Of a DNA stretch of 64,000 nt, positions 22,570-33,802 are shown in pieces. The first letter of the stretch is position 1. Every line of letters starts with the position of its first letter. Below the pieces are notes generated by a model, which ran no database searches, was not told the origin of the DNA, and saw only the letters and a program-made list of their open reading frames with translations. The position numbers and the translations under genes were made by a program. Source of the DNA: Siphonodentalium dalli (taxonomy: Eukaryota; Mollusca; Scaphopoda; Gadilida; Siphonodentaliidae); the NCBI GenBank assembly GCA_032622095.1, contig CP136067.1, positions 40,903,549 to 40,967,548 on the forward strand, in the 5' to 3' direction.

Positions 22570-23541
22570 AGGCACGGGAAACGGTTTGTTGCAAAAAATA
22601 TTCATATTTGTTCAAATCGCCATCATCAGAAGGAATATTAAAATATATATAGTTTTGTTCGTATGCCAAACGTGATCAGCTCGTAAATAGTATATTGTCG
22701 TCAAGATGCACGATGGTATGCGCAAACAAGAGCCTGTCGCGTTACACAAGTTTTGCTTCTGTTTGCATAACACAGCGTAATTCTATTGGTTAATCACACA
22801 CAACTGATATAAAAGCTCTTTATTTTTTCCATATCAGCAAAACACTAACAATTAAAGGCACGCGAGGCCTTAGTTGTCGAAAATATTCATATTTGTTCCA
22901 ATCACCGTTAACAGAAAAACATTAAAACACATACAGTTGCGTTCATATATACCATGACCATCGCGTAAACAGCATGTTATCATAAAGACCTACTATCTTT
23001 TACCTAAGCAAGAGTCAGAATTTGTTACAGAAGACAGCACAATGCTACTGGCAAATCACACACAAATGGCATAAACGCTCTTTATTATTTCCATATCAGG
23101 AATTCACCAACAAAGAACGCTCTTTATGTTTACCATCATAATATAAACAAACACCAGAAAAGTAACATACGTTAACAATGGTCAAACATATGACAATAAC
23201 ATACTGTTTATGCGATATTTCTTATTTGTATACGGACAAAGTCTGTCTACATTTTGATGTTCTTTCTGTTTGTTGCGGTTTTTGACGGGTGGAAATATTT
23301 TCACAGGATATCCACCGCCAAGGCCAACCGTATCTTTAACGCTCTTTATGTTTACCATATCCGGATCTAAACAAAAGCCAGGTTCTGTAAAGTTTTTTTG
23401 CTTTTGTTTACATAACAAATGAAAAACATTTGACAATGTCATGTTTCTGATTGGTATTTTACTATTATTTCTGTTTATGGCGGTTTTTTGACTGAGGTGA
23501 ATATTTTAACAGCATACCCACCGGCAACGCCGCCCGTGTTT
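22570..23541 (+). mobile_element. TTAA-flanked element with internal partial duplication
   Basis: TTAA (22,566-22,569) precedes AGGCACGGG. A second start, TTAAAGGCACGCG, lies at 22,852. The far end reads ACGCCGCCCGTGTT next to TTAA (23,542-23,545). Internal blocks repeat: ATTCATATTTGTTC, GCTCTTTATT...CCATATCAG, and ACGCTCTTTATGTTTACCAT. The clean single copy is 33,090-33,584. TTAA targets recall piggyBac-type mobilisation, but no transposase is present. Confidence 0.65.
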
Positions 23542-23545
23542 TTAA

Positions 23546-25559
23546 AGGGAATGTGCAAATATTCATACATATACATACGTTCAGTTTCAACGTAAATTCC
23601 ATTAAAATCCACCTTTTCTGAAAATGTGTTGGGCTTTCGTGTGTTATCGTAAACAGAAGTATCAGTTAATGTTAATGTATATTTTTAACACTTTATAGGG
23701 CGTTCTCCAGGTCATTCTTAAAGTTTTTTCGGGCGTTCCAAATAGCGCATTAATACCAAAACAACGGGCCCCGGGCAACTGACCGGAAGTTAGATCTCGT
23801 TTATTGTCACGAAAGTTACGTCCCTTGGACCGACGTGTTTATTTCAAGAAAATAATCGAAATATCTACCATATTTTCCACGACACTGTAGTAGTTTTATG
23901 ATTGGAAATCACGCTATATGGTTGAATTATTGTCTCAAGCGTATATATATGCATTAATAACTGTAACTGTCAAACTCTCATCGTTTGTCACTCTTCAATG
24001 CTGGTTTTTCTTTCTCATATTTTCAAGACTCCTTGTCCGCTGGCAAGTCTGAACGAACATCCACTTGCACCAAGTATCATGGTTGGAGCCACACCACAGC
24101 ACGATTAACATGCACTACAAAGATTGTTAACTTACATGTAGTGTTAAAGTTTAATTGAGTTAGTGTTCAAATTATATTAAATTAAAACGTTCTTGGAAAT
24201 ATATCTCTCTTAATCTACTTCATTATTCCACAGGCGTTTGGTCAAATGTTCAAATCAGTGGTAATAATATAATAGTAGTAATAACATGATCATATCAGGG
24301 GGGGGTGAAAAAAAATTCCGGCACGTATGCCGGGGTGGGTGGGTGGTGAAAGCCACCAACAAGCAATTTTTTCCGCAACTAAAAAAAAAATTCCTGCTTG
24401 TTTTTTAGTGTTTTGGCAATGAGTTGGGCTTCAAACCCACTTTGAATGAGAGAAATAATGTAATTCTAACTGTAAACTGACTGCAGGCAGTTATCGTGTT
24501 GTATTTTGTTGCAAATTTTGAAATCCAAGATGGCCGCTGGCAGCCATGTTTTTTTGGCCGAATGACCTCAAAATGATTCATTCCAATTTACATGTCCATG
24601 TTAACATCCATGATAAATAGTATGCACAGAAATTCATATACAGCTGTTTACAGTGAATTTTCCCCCGCAAATCTGTTTTAGTGTTAAAATATCAACATTG
24701 GGTGAGGGTTAAGTATATATGTTGGGACATTAGAATACGATGGCGATTATTCCCTGTATTGCATATTAGTTTGATGGAAAATTGGCTATAGCTTCCAATG
24801 TTACTGCAATTCTACAACGCCAGTTTGTGTTCTTGGAATGGTAAACATTAGTCAGAATTGACGAATAATTTATAACGCGCCATATTGACAGCAGTTCTGG
24901 GAAAACCCGACTCGACTAGCTACGCAATACTACATGCAGCGTTATAGCTTTTGAGTCTGTGTTTAACGGGTATATACTGTGTCGATGGCCATTCAATTAT
25001 GAAGCCGCGCATGTATTGGATCCGGTGACAAATACTTGTATCTTGCTTCCTTGTTAGAGATCGGAAACATCCGGAGACCATATTGGGAATAGTTCAGCGT
25101 CAAGTAAACATAGTCCCATAAATTCGGTGATCGGTTATGACCAAGTGACGCTGTACAAATACGAGGAATTTACAAAATTATTATAAATTGACCCCAAGCT
25201 TCTTGTAAATTGGAGAAAATACATCTTCAATAATAATGTTGTTGTCCACAACACAGACTGATCGCATAATACAAGAATCGTGTTCAAACCGGTCTATAAA
25301 TATAACGAGTTTCCCAAATAATTTTCAGATTTGCATGGAACTACATGTAGTTTGTGTACTACGTAGTATTATATCACCTATTACATTGGCATGTGATTTA
25401 TCAATCTCTACCTGCGGAATACTGAGAAACAAATTAAATTTTGAGTTGCATAAGACGCACTGGACTTATTGGAACACCCAGTAACCAAATAATCCACGTT
25501 CCTTCTTCTGAAAGTGTAGATATACCGATCACTAAAACAACGACCATCAAAGATGTATG
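23546..25559. other. Spacer, no gene recognised
   Basis: A G-rich then A-rich tract lies at 24,298-24,400. The frame at 25,236-25,484 has no recognisable domain. Nothing else is seen. Confidence 0.5.
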
Positions 25560-25564
25560 AAACC

Positions 25565-25985
25565 CGATGTTACCTTCGGAGTATCGGGACTTCGGGGTTT
25601 AAGTGTCGTCGGAGTATAACGTTCGCCATAGTCTATTGCACAATCGGAGTATTAGTACTTCGACTAGTGGGCCTTTGGGGTATAAGGTCGTCGGAATATA
25701 AGGTTCGCTGAGTATTAGCCATAGTCTATTGGACCTTCGGAGTATTAATACTTCGGACTAGTGCGCCTTCGGGGTATAATTTCGTCGGAATATAAGGTTC
25801 GCGGAGTATTAGCCATTCAGTCTATTTGACCTTCGGAGTATTAATACTTCGGACTAGTGGCCCTTCGAGATATATAGCCTTCGGAATATATGACCTTCGA
25901 TGTATTGGACATACGGGATATCGAACCATCGTAGCATTGGACCTTGTGCATTCGGACTTTCGGAGTAACTGGTCTTCGGAATAAA
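25565..25985. repeat. CTTCGGA-core tandem array with higher-order period
   Basis: CTTCGGAGTATTAATACTTC, GGACTAGTG, CTTCGGGGTATAA and TCGTCGGAATATAAGGTTCG repeat in that order at least twice, giving a higher-order unit of about 110 bp built from units of roughly 16 bp. The core CTTCGGA (CCGAAG on the other strand) is shared with the elements at 29,097 and 35,711. Only one arm is present. Confidence 0.8.
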
Positions 25986-26689
25986 GGTACGTGACCGTAT
26001 ATGTATGTAACATAATTATGTCTGCCCCTTCCTTATCACATCCCTGGCACATTGTTACATTAGCTTTGAATGCATGGGATAAATTCGAGTTAGGTAGGGC
26101 AGTTGTACCCACTGGAATACCATGCTTTGTAGATTCCCACAATTCGCGTGTGATTTATAATAACAAGGGGTTATTACACAGGACCTACACTAGTAATGCT
26201 GATACAATAGTATTGTGAGTGACGGTTGTTATTGTAAACGATGTGTATTTGAACATAAACAGAGAACATGACATTGACAATTGATACATGGACCTTAAAT
26301 GCCAGAAAATGGAATATGGTAAGGTATTATGACAATGCTTGGTTTTACGTCGCTGAGTTACATCGCAGGAAACCTGTTGTAGAACACTGTCAACATGTGC
26401 GATTTGTCTCTGCATTTGAAAGTCGTTAACAAAAGGTATTTATGACCATATTATCATCTTTCAATAGTTTTCACATCCATGTGAATTCCATTTGTACTCC
26501 TAGGATTGTATAGCAAACAATATGTAATCGGGGTTCACGATGAGGGGGCAATTCCATCCATTACGATCGGCTACTACGAGTAATGAAATTACAATGGGCA
26601 ATGAATGGAATGATCGAGCGTAAATTCAGCGTAAATACCCCGAGTACCCTGAGTCGGGATTTCGTGAGAATCCCGATTACGGGGCGGGA

Positions 26690-26812
26690 CTAATTACCGA
26701 TTCTAGGTCAGATTTTTAAATCCACGTGGTCTCCGATAATATGTTTAATGTTCTCCCAGCGTCAAACATGGCTCATGTATTTGACACAAGTATCATTTGT
26801 TTCTTATATTTG
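26690..26812 (+). repeat. Inner inverted duplication, left arm segment 1
   Basis: TCTAGGTCAGATTT, CCACGTGG, GTTTAATGTTCTCCCAGCGT and CAAACATGGCTCATGTATTT are the reverse complement of 40,327-40,445. The arm continues after the nested insertion at 30,993. Confidence 0.8.
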
Positions 26813-27377
26813 CAGAGACGTGGCGACATTGGGGTGTCTCACCCCCCCCCCCCCCCTCCTCCAACTTTGTAAAATATTTCAACAGTTGGAAATTTCATAC
26901 CTGACACAACATTAGTTGGAAATTTCACACATAAAATATGTTTGAAATTTTCCTTCTAGTTTGATTTTCCAACACGTACTTAGTTTGGATTTGTTGTTTC
27001 AGACCAACATTTGCATGTACACCTACTTTTGGTCAACATTTTGGACTGAAATGGCCATCAGTTGGAAAATTTCCAACCTTAAGGGGGGGTGTCAGGTCGG
27101 AAATTTCCAAGACTTGGAAAGCTTGTGTACATGTCTCTCCTGCGTGGCCAGTCAAAACTGGTGGTGAATTTAACAGAACAATATTTTCCTACATTTTATC
27201 AAAAATGTGGACTGAAATGGTCATCAACCTAAGTGGGGGTGTCAGGTTTGAAATTTCCAACACCAGGAAAGCTTGAGGCCAGTCTAGATGCTAGGATTTT
27301 GCGACGTTTTTGTTCAGATTTCAAAATTTTCTCACACCGGGCCGAATCTTGGTCGGTCCGGTGTGTCCTTAGTCTTA

Positions 27378-30300
27378 TAGTGTTGAAACGATTAATCGAC
27401 TAATCGAAATCGACGCGATTATTAAATTAATCGATTCCGAAATCGGCTAGTCAACTAGTAGGAACACACCAACCACCATTATGCCATCGTGAAAGCAGTG
27501 CCGTTACCGAATTACTGAACAATTTAAACAATCAAGCTATCGAAATACACAATCACAGTTAGCTTGTTAAAGCCTTCTTTGTTGTCCATTTGATGCGATA
27601 ACTGCTTTCAGTACTTGGTGGTCATGCACGAGCGCGAAACCCAATGACCTCAACTCAATGTATTTGTCGGCGCCGCGGCGGCTTATTCTTTGAAGTTGAG
27701 ACGACCGGCTATCAGCGCCTATCGCAACCCTGTCTATTTCGGCGTGACGGAGTTAATCTGAGTGATAACTGGTCAACGTGTTTGCAGGTGTGCAGGACTC
27801 AACTTCACTCAAGTGAGTTTCGAGGTGACATTATTAAGTTTTAAGTTTAATAACAAGTCCAATATATTACAGTTTATTGAAGCACTATGCCAGTATACCC
27901 TTAAAGTATATTTGTCAAATTGTGTGATATTTTGTACAACCACCACATGCATCAATTGACGCATGGGTGAGCGTATACGATCGCACGTTCTAGATATATT
28001 GTATTCTAGATATAAATATAAAGCCAACCCGCGGTCGGCCATGCTATGCATCGAATCGCGTCGCGTATTTCGAACTAAACTGGCGAGTCACTTCGGAAAT
28101 CACACGTCGTTTATATATATGGGCTGTGTTTGTGAAAAATTACAATGTATTTTAGCACCTCAAACTTAAATCCTTCGCGGAATTTGGCGGTGACAAAGCT
28201 GTTCCCAGAAACGTAATCTGGATGACGCAAATTCCTGGAATCGTACTAAATATAGAACTTACGACATCGCATTGAAATGTACTATTTATTAACATCGCCG
28301 GTCTGCGCAGTTTTTATTTCTGAAACTGACACGATCAATTGTGTATTCGGGGACTCGCGAGTAAAATGGTATATATTGTATATATATACAATGTACCATG
28401 CAGAGAGACAATTATGTACGCGATCAAATCAAACAGTGAAAACACGTGCGTTTTGTTTGGAAAATGACTGTCCGTGATTAAGCTATGTCATATCATGACC
28501 TTGCAATGCATACAAGGAACAACATTATGCACGCAATGCATGGCCCATTTTTAATATATGCGGACTCTATATATACAGGGAACTTTACCACATTCCGTGT
28601 CCGATATATTTACATGACATCTGCGACCATAACAGGCTTGTACGCACTACAGCTGTTATAACATTTATTTTGTAACTTTTGTTTGACTCTGTCGGAGATG
28701 AAGTTCGTTTCTCAAAATATCTTGCATTTCTTCGTGTACGCCCGTTTGTGAAGTCAATCAGTGACAAGCACACTGAGCAAGTTCTAAAAACAACGATGTT
28801 CGATTGTATGTAAGAACCGGTACGGCCAGGTAGACCATACAATATCGATTTTAAAGGAACATTTTTACACAAAACATATAGAATAATGCACCGGTTTCTG
28901 ATTGTTGCACGCGCTTCCACTCCGTAATCCGTAGCTTTTCCGTGAACGATCAGGTGTTTGTCACCACCGTTTAGATACATACATCAACTGGATGGTAATT
29001 TGATTATCATAAAACATCATATACCTGAGACAAATTAATAACCTATTAACCTTCAGTGATATTAAGCCAAATAATCACGGCAAATAGTGTTAAATCGGGT
29101 AGGGTTCTCTATTCCGAAGGTTCATTATTCCGAAGGTTCGCTATTCCGAAGGTTCATTATTCCGAAGGTTCATTATTCCGAAGGTTCGTTATTCCGAAGG
29201 TTCGCTATTCCGAAGGTTTTCTATTCTGGACGTATTTAGCCAGAAATGAATGAAAATTTGCACCCCCACCACAAAAAATGAAAAATACTATTACGCTAAT
29301 ATTCACATATAGTATACATATATACACCCACTTCTAATTCCTAAATTGTTCCAGATGTCCGTTATTAATATCGAGAAGACAGTATCAGTTTATCGTTTAT
29401 TATGGAAAGTTGAAAACACGATGACTGAAATAAACTACATGTAAGAGATATAGTTTTTCCGAACTGGCTATCTGTATTTGAAAGAAACATCAACATTAAA
29501 GGCCCACTTAATTTTCGAACACCCAGATCACATATATAACATATATGCCAGTATATATACCATTGGAAATATAGGAAGCTCTCTAACACTGTATTATCAG
29601 CTTATCCGGTGTAATAAACTGTGAATGTGTTGTTTTTGTTGAGTTAACGACGTGTTTTTGTGCTTAAGGTTCATCTGGTTTTGTTGCGCAAAGTGTATTA
29701 TTTTCAATGGAGGGGAATAACTCTATATTTTAAAGATGGTGTTATTCCCCTTCAATTGTAAATACATTAGGTTGGATTATGTTGTATTCTAGGAGCCATA
29801 ACGGGGGGATATTTTTATGATTTAAGCTGTTTTCTATTTCTCTATGGACATCTTCTGATACAGACGTTTCAAATGGTGATGAACTATAGTGTTTTAATCA
29901 TATTTTATGGCACAGTTTGTTATTAAAACCTGATATCAAGGCACTATAAAAAAAATAGTCGGTGACTCGAAAATTAGCCTTTAGCTGTCGTATTCTTGCC
30001 TCTAAGATTATTGAGATATAACGTCATACGTGATGACATTAAATCGTATGGAAACATAGCAATTGTGTGGGCTGCCTGACGTGAATATGTTTTGGGAAAT
30101 AACGTCGTACGTAATAAATTTAATTTCAAGGAAACCCGCGAAGAAAAAGTCGATCACATTTATTGTTTGAATGTTTTAAGTTATTTCCTTCATAAAAAGA
30201 TTCTTCGTGATAAAGAACCCTCTCAATACTTTAGAATATAGAATTAACCTTTAAAATAAAACAATCTTCGGAATAGCGAACCTTCGGAATAGAGAACCTT

Positions 30301-30573
30301 CGGAATAGCGAACCTTCGGAATAGTGAACCTTCGGAATAGTGAACCTTCGGAATAGCGAACCTTCGGAATAGAGACATGTTCCCGTTAAATCACGTCTTG
30401 CTTTGCGTTCGAAAATGCAAAGTTGGTTACCGACACTTAAAACAAACGGCAAATTATATACGAATATGGGCACAAAACGGTACGTTTCGGAAGGGGTCCG
30501 ACTAGTCGACTAGTAGTCGATTCCCTCTGGCGACTAGTCGATTCCTCAAAACCACTAATCGTTTAAACACTTA
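27378..30573. mobile_element. Inverted-repeat element, middle level of the nest
   Basis: TAGTGTTGAAACGATTAATC at the left pairs with ACTAATCGTTTAAACACTTA at the right, followed inward by repeated CGACTAGTCG or CGACTAATCG words. I could not find a clear target duplication. Open frames inside (for example 28,585-28,980 minus, 131 codons) have no recognisable domain. Confidence 0.6.
29097..30384. mobile_element. CCGAAGG-family element, innermost level
   Basis: A perfect 8-bp duplication GTTAAATC flanks it (29,089-29,096 and 30,385-30,392). The ends read GGGTAGGGTTCTCTATTCCG and CGGAATAGAGACATGTTCCC. Each end carries 7-8 units of a 16-bp repeat (TATTCCGAAGGTTCGC and variants), arranged head to head (29,105-29,222 and 30,268-30,372). 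The 1-kb middle shows no gene. Confidence 0.85.
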
Positions 30574-31078
30574 TGTCTAGTGTCCCAATCCCTCCCCCAT
30601 AGCCAATAAAAACTGCTAATTACTTTACGAAAACCATATTTTACCACAAGCTGTCAAAAATGTGGATTGAAATGATCATTATTTGGGAATTTTCCAACCT
30701 GAGGGGGGTATAAGTTTTGAATTTTCCAACACTATGAAAGCTCGAGGCCAGTCTATAGATGCTAGAATTTTGCGATTTTCTTGTTCAGATTTCAAAATTT
30801 TCTCACACTGGGTCGAACAATAGTCCGCCCGGTATGTGCTGGTCTCTCGGTCGTGGCCGTAAGAACTCATTCCGACTATAGTGACAGCAAGAGCCGTTCA
30901 GGGAGACGTTGAGGATATGTAGGGGGTTTCAGTTGGAATTCTCAAGGTGGGCACCCCCATCCCCCAACGGAGACTCTATAGCCACGTTCCTGCATATTTG
31001 TTGTGAAAGTCATGCTTTTCTTATGTGTGTATATACATGCCACCTATTTAGCTGCCAATCCAGGCCAATCTGACTTAA

Positions 31079-31260
31079 ATTATGGGTATTTTTTTCAGGA
31101 TTTACTAGTAGTCAGAAATATGGCTTGTTGCCATTTATTGGAAAGCTCTCACTGAGAGCTTTCTGATGAATGGCAACACGCCATATTTCCGACTAAATCC
31201 TGAAAAATTACCCATAATTCTGCTGTGGTTAAGGAGTCGATTATTTAGGCCATTACTGTA
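31079..31260. mobile_element. Hairpin MITE family H, copy 3 (5' truncated)
   Basis: ATTATGGGTATTTTTTTCAG starts inside the left arm; the right arm is complete to CATTACTGTA. It sits at one edge of a segment of about 670 bp (31,082-31,748) that is missing from the mirror arm at 40,260-40,270. Confidence 0.8.
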
Positions 31261-31390
31261 TGATACCATATTACATAGCTCAGCCTCATCGCTATATTTT
31301 TGTTGAGTTATTTTTATAGGTGAAGAGAACGAAGAGTACTCACTTCGGGGAGACATCTTGCCGCATTTTTTGACGCAAGTTATGACGTAG

Positions 31391-31705
31391 GTTTCCCGGC
31401 CCTGTACATATTGCCTGGGGCCACAATCGGTTTCCCGGCCCTGTACATATTGCCTGGGGCCACAATAGGTTTCCCGGCGATGTACATATTGCCTGTGGTC
31501 ACAATAGGTTTCCCGGCCCTGTACATATTGCCTGGGGCCACAATATGTTTCCCGGCCCTGTGCATATTGCCTGGAGCCACAATATGTTTCCCGACCCTGT
31601 ACATATTGCCTGGGGCCACAATATGTTTCCCGGCCCTGTACATATTGCCTGGGGCCACAATAGGTTTCCCGGCCCTGTACATATTGCCTGGGGCCACAAT
31701 AGGTT
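31391..31705. repeat. 39-bp minisatellite, 8 units
   Basis: The unit is GTTTCCCGGCCCTGTACATA followed by TTGCCTGGGGCCACAATAG; spacing 31,391 to 31,430 is 39 bp. Because 39 is divisible by three, frames on both strands stay open (13-residue repeats such as LYILPGATIGFPA). These are not genes. Confidence 0.92.
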
Positions 31706-31769
31706 TTGGAATAGTTATACCCTCCATGACTGAAGCATTTTAAAATTTCATCGCATCCTGTTTTTCAAT

Positions 31770-32965
31770 TAAAGTATGTTTAGTGAAGAGGCAAGCATTT
31801 ATAACAGCTCAATCAAATTTTGAAAACCTTGTGGAGAACACACGAAACTTGTCAGTTGTACAGGGACGTGGCGACAGGGTTGGTTACGGTGTCGACTCCC
31901 CCCCCCAACTTTGGTACAATTTTCTTAGCTGTACAGTCATTCATATGTGAGGAAAATCAGGATTCTTTTGACTAACTATTTCAAATAATTATACGTACAA
32001 GCCAGCAAACGCAACAAACATACCCCATTTTAAACAAATACATATTTAAACTTATGTCTAACTCGGGGGGGGGGGGGCGACCGGTGATTTGTATTTATGT
32101 TCAACTTGTTTTGGTAGTCATGTTGCTTTGTTATAACTAATTATTTATTTTTCATTGTAATAACATATAGGATAGGGGGTACCCTTAAGTGAGTCAGCAT
32201 TCGCCCTCCAATCCCATTGTCTGTATAAACAAATGTATGTGTTATATATCATGTGTTATCTAAATGTTTACAAATAAATATGTTTAAACTAAACTTTGGT
32301 ACATTTCCAGCAGTTGGAAATGTCATGCCTGACACAACATCAGTTAGACATTAATTTGACACCATATCTAGGTTGGACTGTCCTCACTGTTTGAATTCTC
32401 AACCTGTAAAAGTTGGTAGCTTAGGGTGTATCAGGTTGGATATTTTCAAGGGGGTGCAAATGGAATTCTGCGAACTTGCGAGTTTGATTCAAGGGGTGGG
32501 GTGCAGATGATCGGAAATTTGATGGCTCACTCCCATGGGAAACCTCTAGCCACGTCCCTAGAACTTGTATGTGCGGGTACTTAATCAATAAATTGACTGA
32601 GAGTTCCACTATATAGTCCTGAGATCCTAGAATAAGCTTTACAGTTGTGTTTGTGCGATTGGGAGATGCAGTTCACGTGCGATCACAAGACCACAACATT
32701 AGCTTCATAGGACAAAGCTTTATTTTCCAACTAACGTGCAGCACGATTACCAAAAAATGCCTGTGTTTCTGCACTATACAGAGACTTTTGTGCAAAACGA
32801 CTGCATTTAACGAAACAAAACATTATAAATGTGAACTTGATATAAGGCTAGATAGTACATACGTGTATCTGATAATCTATCGATATCAAATAATCCTACT
32901 ATTTCTTGAATAAGAAAGAATATATAATAACGAACAAAGCAGAAGACATATCCATGCAGGATTTA
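31770..32965 (+). repeat. Inner inverted duplication, left arm segment 2
   Basis: This is the reverse complement of 39,005-40,225, including GGCAAGCATTT, GTCATTCATATGTGAGGAAA, TGCACTATACAGAGACTTTT and AACGAACAAAGCAGAAGACA. It includes the hAT-like element at 31,862-32,560, so that insertion predates the duplication. A frame at 32,647-32,913 and its mirror at 39,063-39,359 share FCTIQRLLCK and RLDSTYxYLII, but substitutions show no obvious third-position bias. Confidence 0.85.
31862..32560. mobile_element. hAT-like MITE, left arm copy
   Basis: CAGGGACGTGGC at the left pairs with GCCACGTCCCTAG at the right. Flanks CAGTTGTA and AACTTGTA agree at 6 of 8 bases. It has the same ends as the 4.2-kb element at 26,813. 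The interior has TTGGAAATGTCATGCCTGAC and CATCAGTTAGACATTAATTT. The mirror copy is 39,420-40,132. Confidence 0.7.
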
Positions 32966-33089
32966 TTTTGACTTTGATCGATCAACCAAAATGCCTAATT
33001 TTAGAACAACCTTGACACTAAGTATCTAAAACTTTGGATAAATAACTGTCCTTCAAATGAATTATATATTTCTGAATTATATATATTAA

Positions 33090-33584
33090 AGGCACGGGTG
33101 GCGTTCGTTGCAGAAATATATATCTTTGCACCAAAATATATACAGTTCCGCTCATATGCCAAACATAATCAGCGCGTAAACATTATATTGTCGTCAAGTT
33201 GTACGATGGTGTACATGTACGACAAGAGCCTGCTTTTGTTACAAAAGTTGTACTTCTGTTTACATAACACAGCGCAATTCTATTGGTTAATCACACAAAA
33301 ATCATTTAAAAGCTCTTTATTATTTCCTTATCAGGAAAACAATAACAAAGTGACGCTCTTTATGTTTATCATATCCGGATCTAAACAAAGCCAGATAACG
33401 TAAAGTTTTTTGCTTTTGTTTACATAACAAAGGGGACAAAATTGACAATAACATACTGTTTATGCCATATTTCTGATTGGCATAATAGCAAAGTGTGTCT
33501 ATATCTTACTATTCTTTCTGTATATGGCGGTTTTTGATGGAGTTGAATATTTTAACAGCACACCCACCAACGCCGCCCGTATCT
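33090..33584 (+). mobile_element. TTAA-flanked inverted-repeat element (about 495 bp)
   Basis: TTAA (33,086-33,089) then AGGCACGGGTGGCGTT; the far end reads AACGCCGCCCGTATCT then TTAA (33,585-33,588). It contains GACGCTCTTTATGTTTATCA, CATATCCGGATCTAAACAAA and GGCGGTTTTTGATGG, all shared with 22,570-23,541. The TTAA duplication is as in piggyBac-type elements; there is no transposase. Confidence 0.75.
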
Positions 33585-33684
33585 TTAAATATTTATGACA
33601 AATTATTAAAAATTAAATTAATTTAGTGCATTGCATAAATATTTTCCATGTGCTTTCTACGGAGCCCCGTAAGTCCCACTTGCG

Positions 33685-33790
33685 ATACTTTTTTTTTATC
33701 TCGTTTAAACGAGATAATATCTTGCCATACTTTTTTTTATCTCGTTTAAACGAGATAATATATTGCTATACTTTTTTTATCTCGTTTATC
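33685..33790. repeat. Repeated ATCTCGTTTAAACGAGAT palindrome
   Basis: The perfect 18-bp palindrome occurs twice (near 33,700 and 33,739), each preceded by a run of T, and a third half copy precedes the palindromic array at 33,803. Confidence 0.8.
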
Positions 33791-33802
33791 TTGTATGAGC
33801 TG

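Larger units (their letters stand above)
26813..30992. mobile_element. hAT-like element, outer level of a three-level nest
   Basis: The ends are CAGAGACGTGGC and GCCACGTTCCTG. They are flanked by TATATTTG on the left and CATATTTG on the right, an 8-bp duplication with 7 matches, as expected for hAT. The mirror arm near 40,320 reads through (TATATTTATAAAGTTGTG in reverse), giving the empty site. No transposase is recognised. The interior carries three copies of an approximately 190-bp unit (CAAAAATGTGGACTGAAATG and GAAAGCTYGAGGCCAGTCTA) and the two inner elements. Confidence 0.75.

Noticed and set aside
29056-30473. Frames with Y-S-E-G-S-L-F-R-R-F repeats
   Set aside because: Translation of the 16-bp CCGAAGG repeats; 48 bp gives an in-frame repeat of 16 residues.
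31391-31705. CRISPR-like regular repeats
   Set aside because: Units are contiguous 39-mers with no unique spacers, in an animal genome context.
31380-31743. Frames of 60-115 codons with 13-residue repeats on both strands
   Set aside because: The 39-bp minisatellite unit is divisible by three and lacks stops in several frames.
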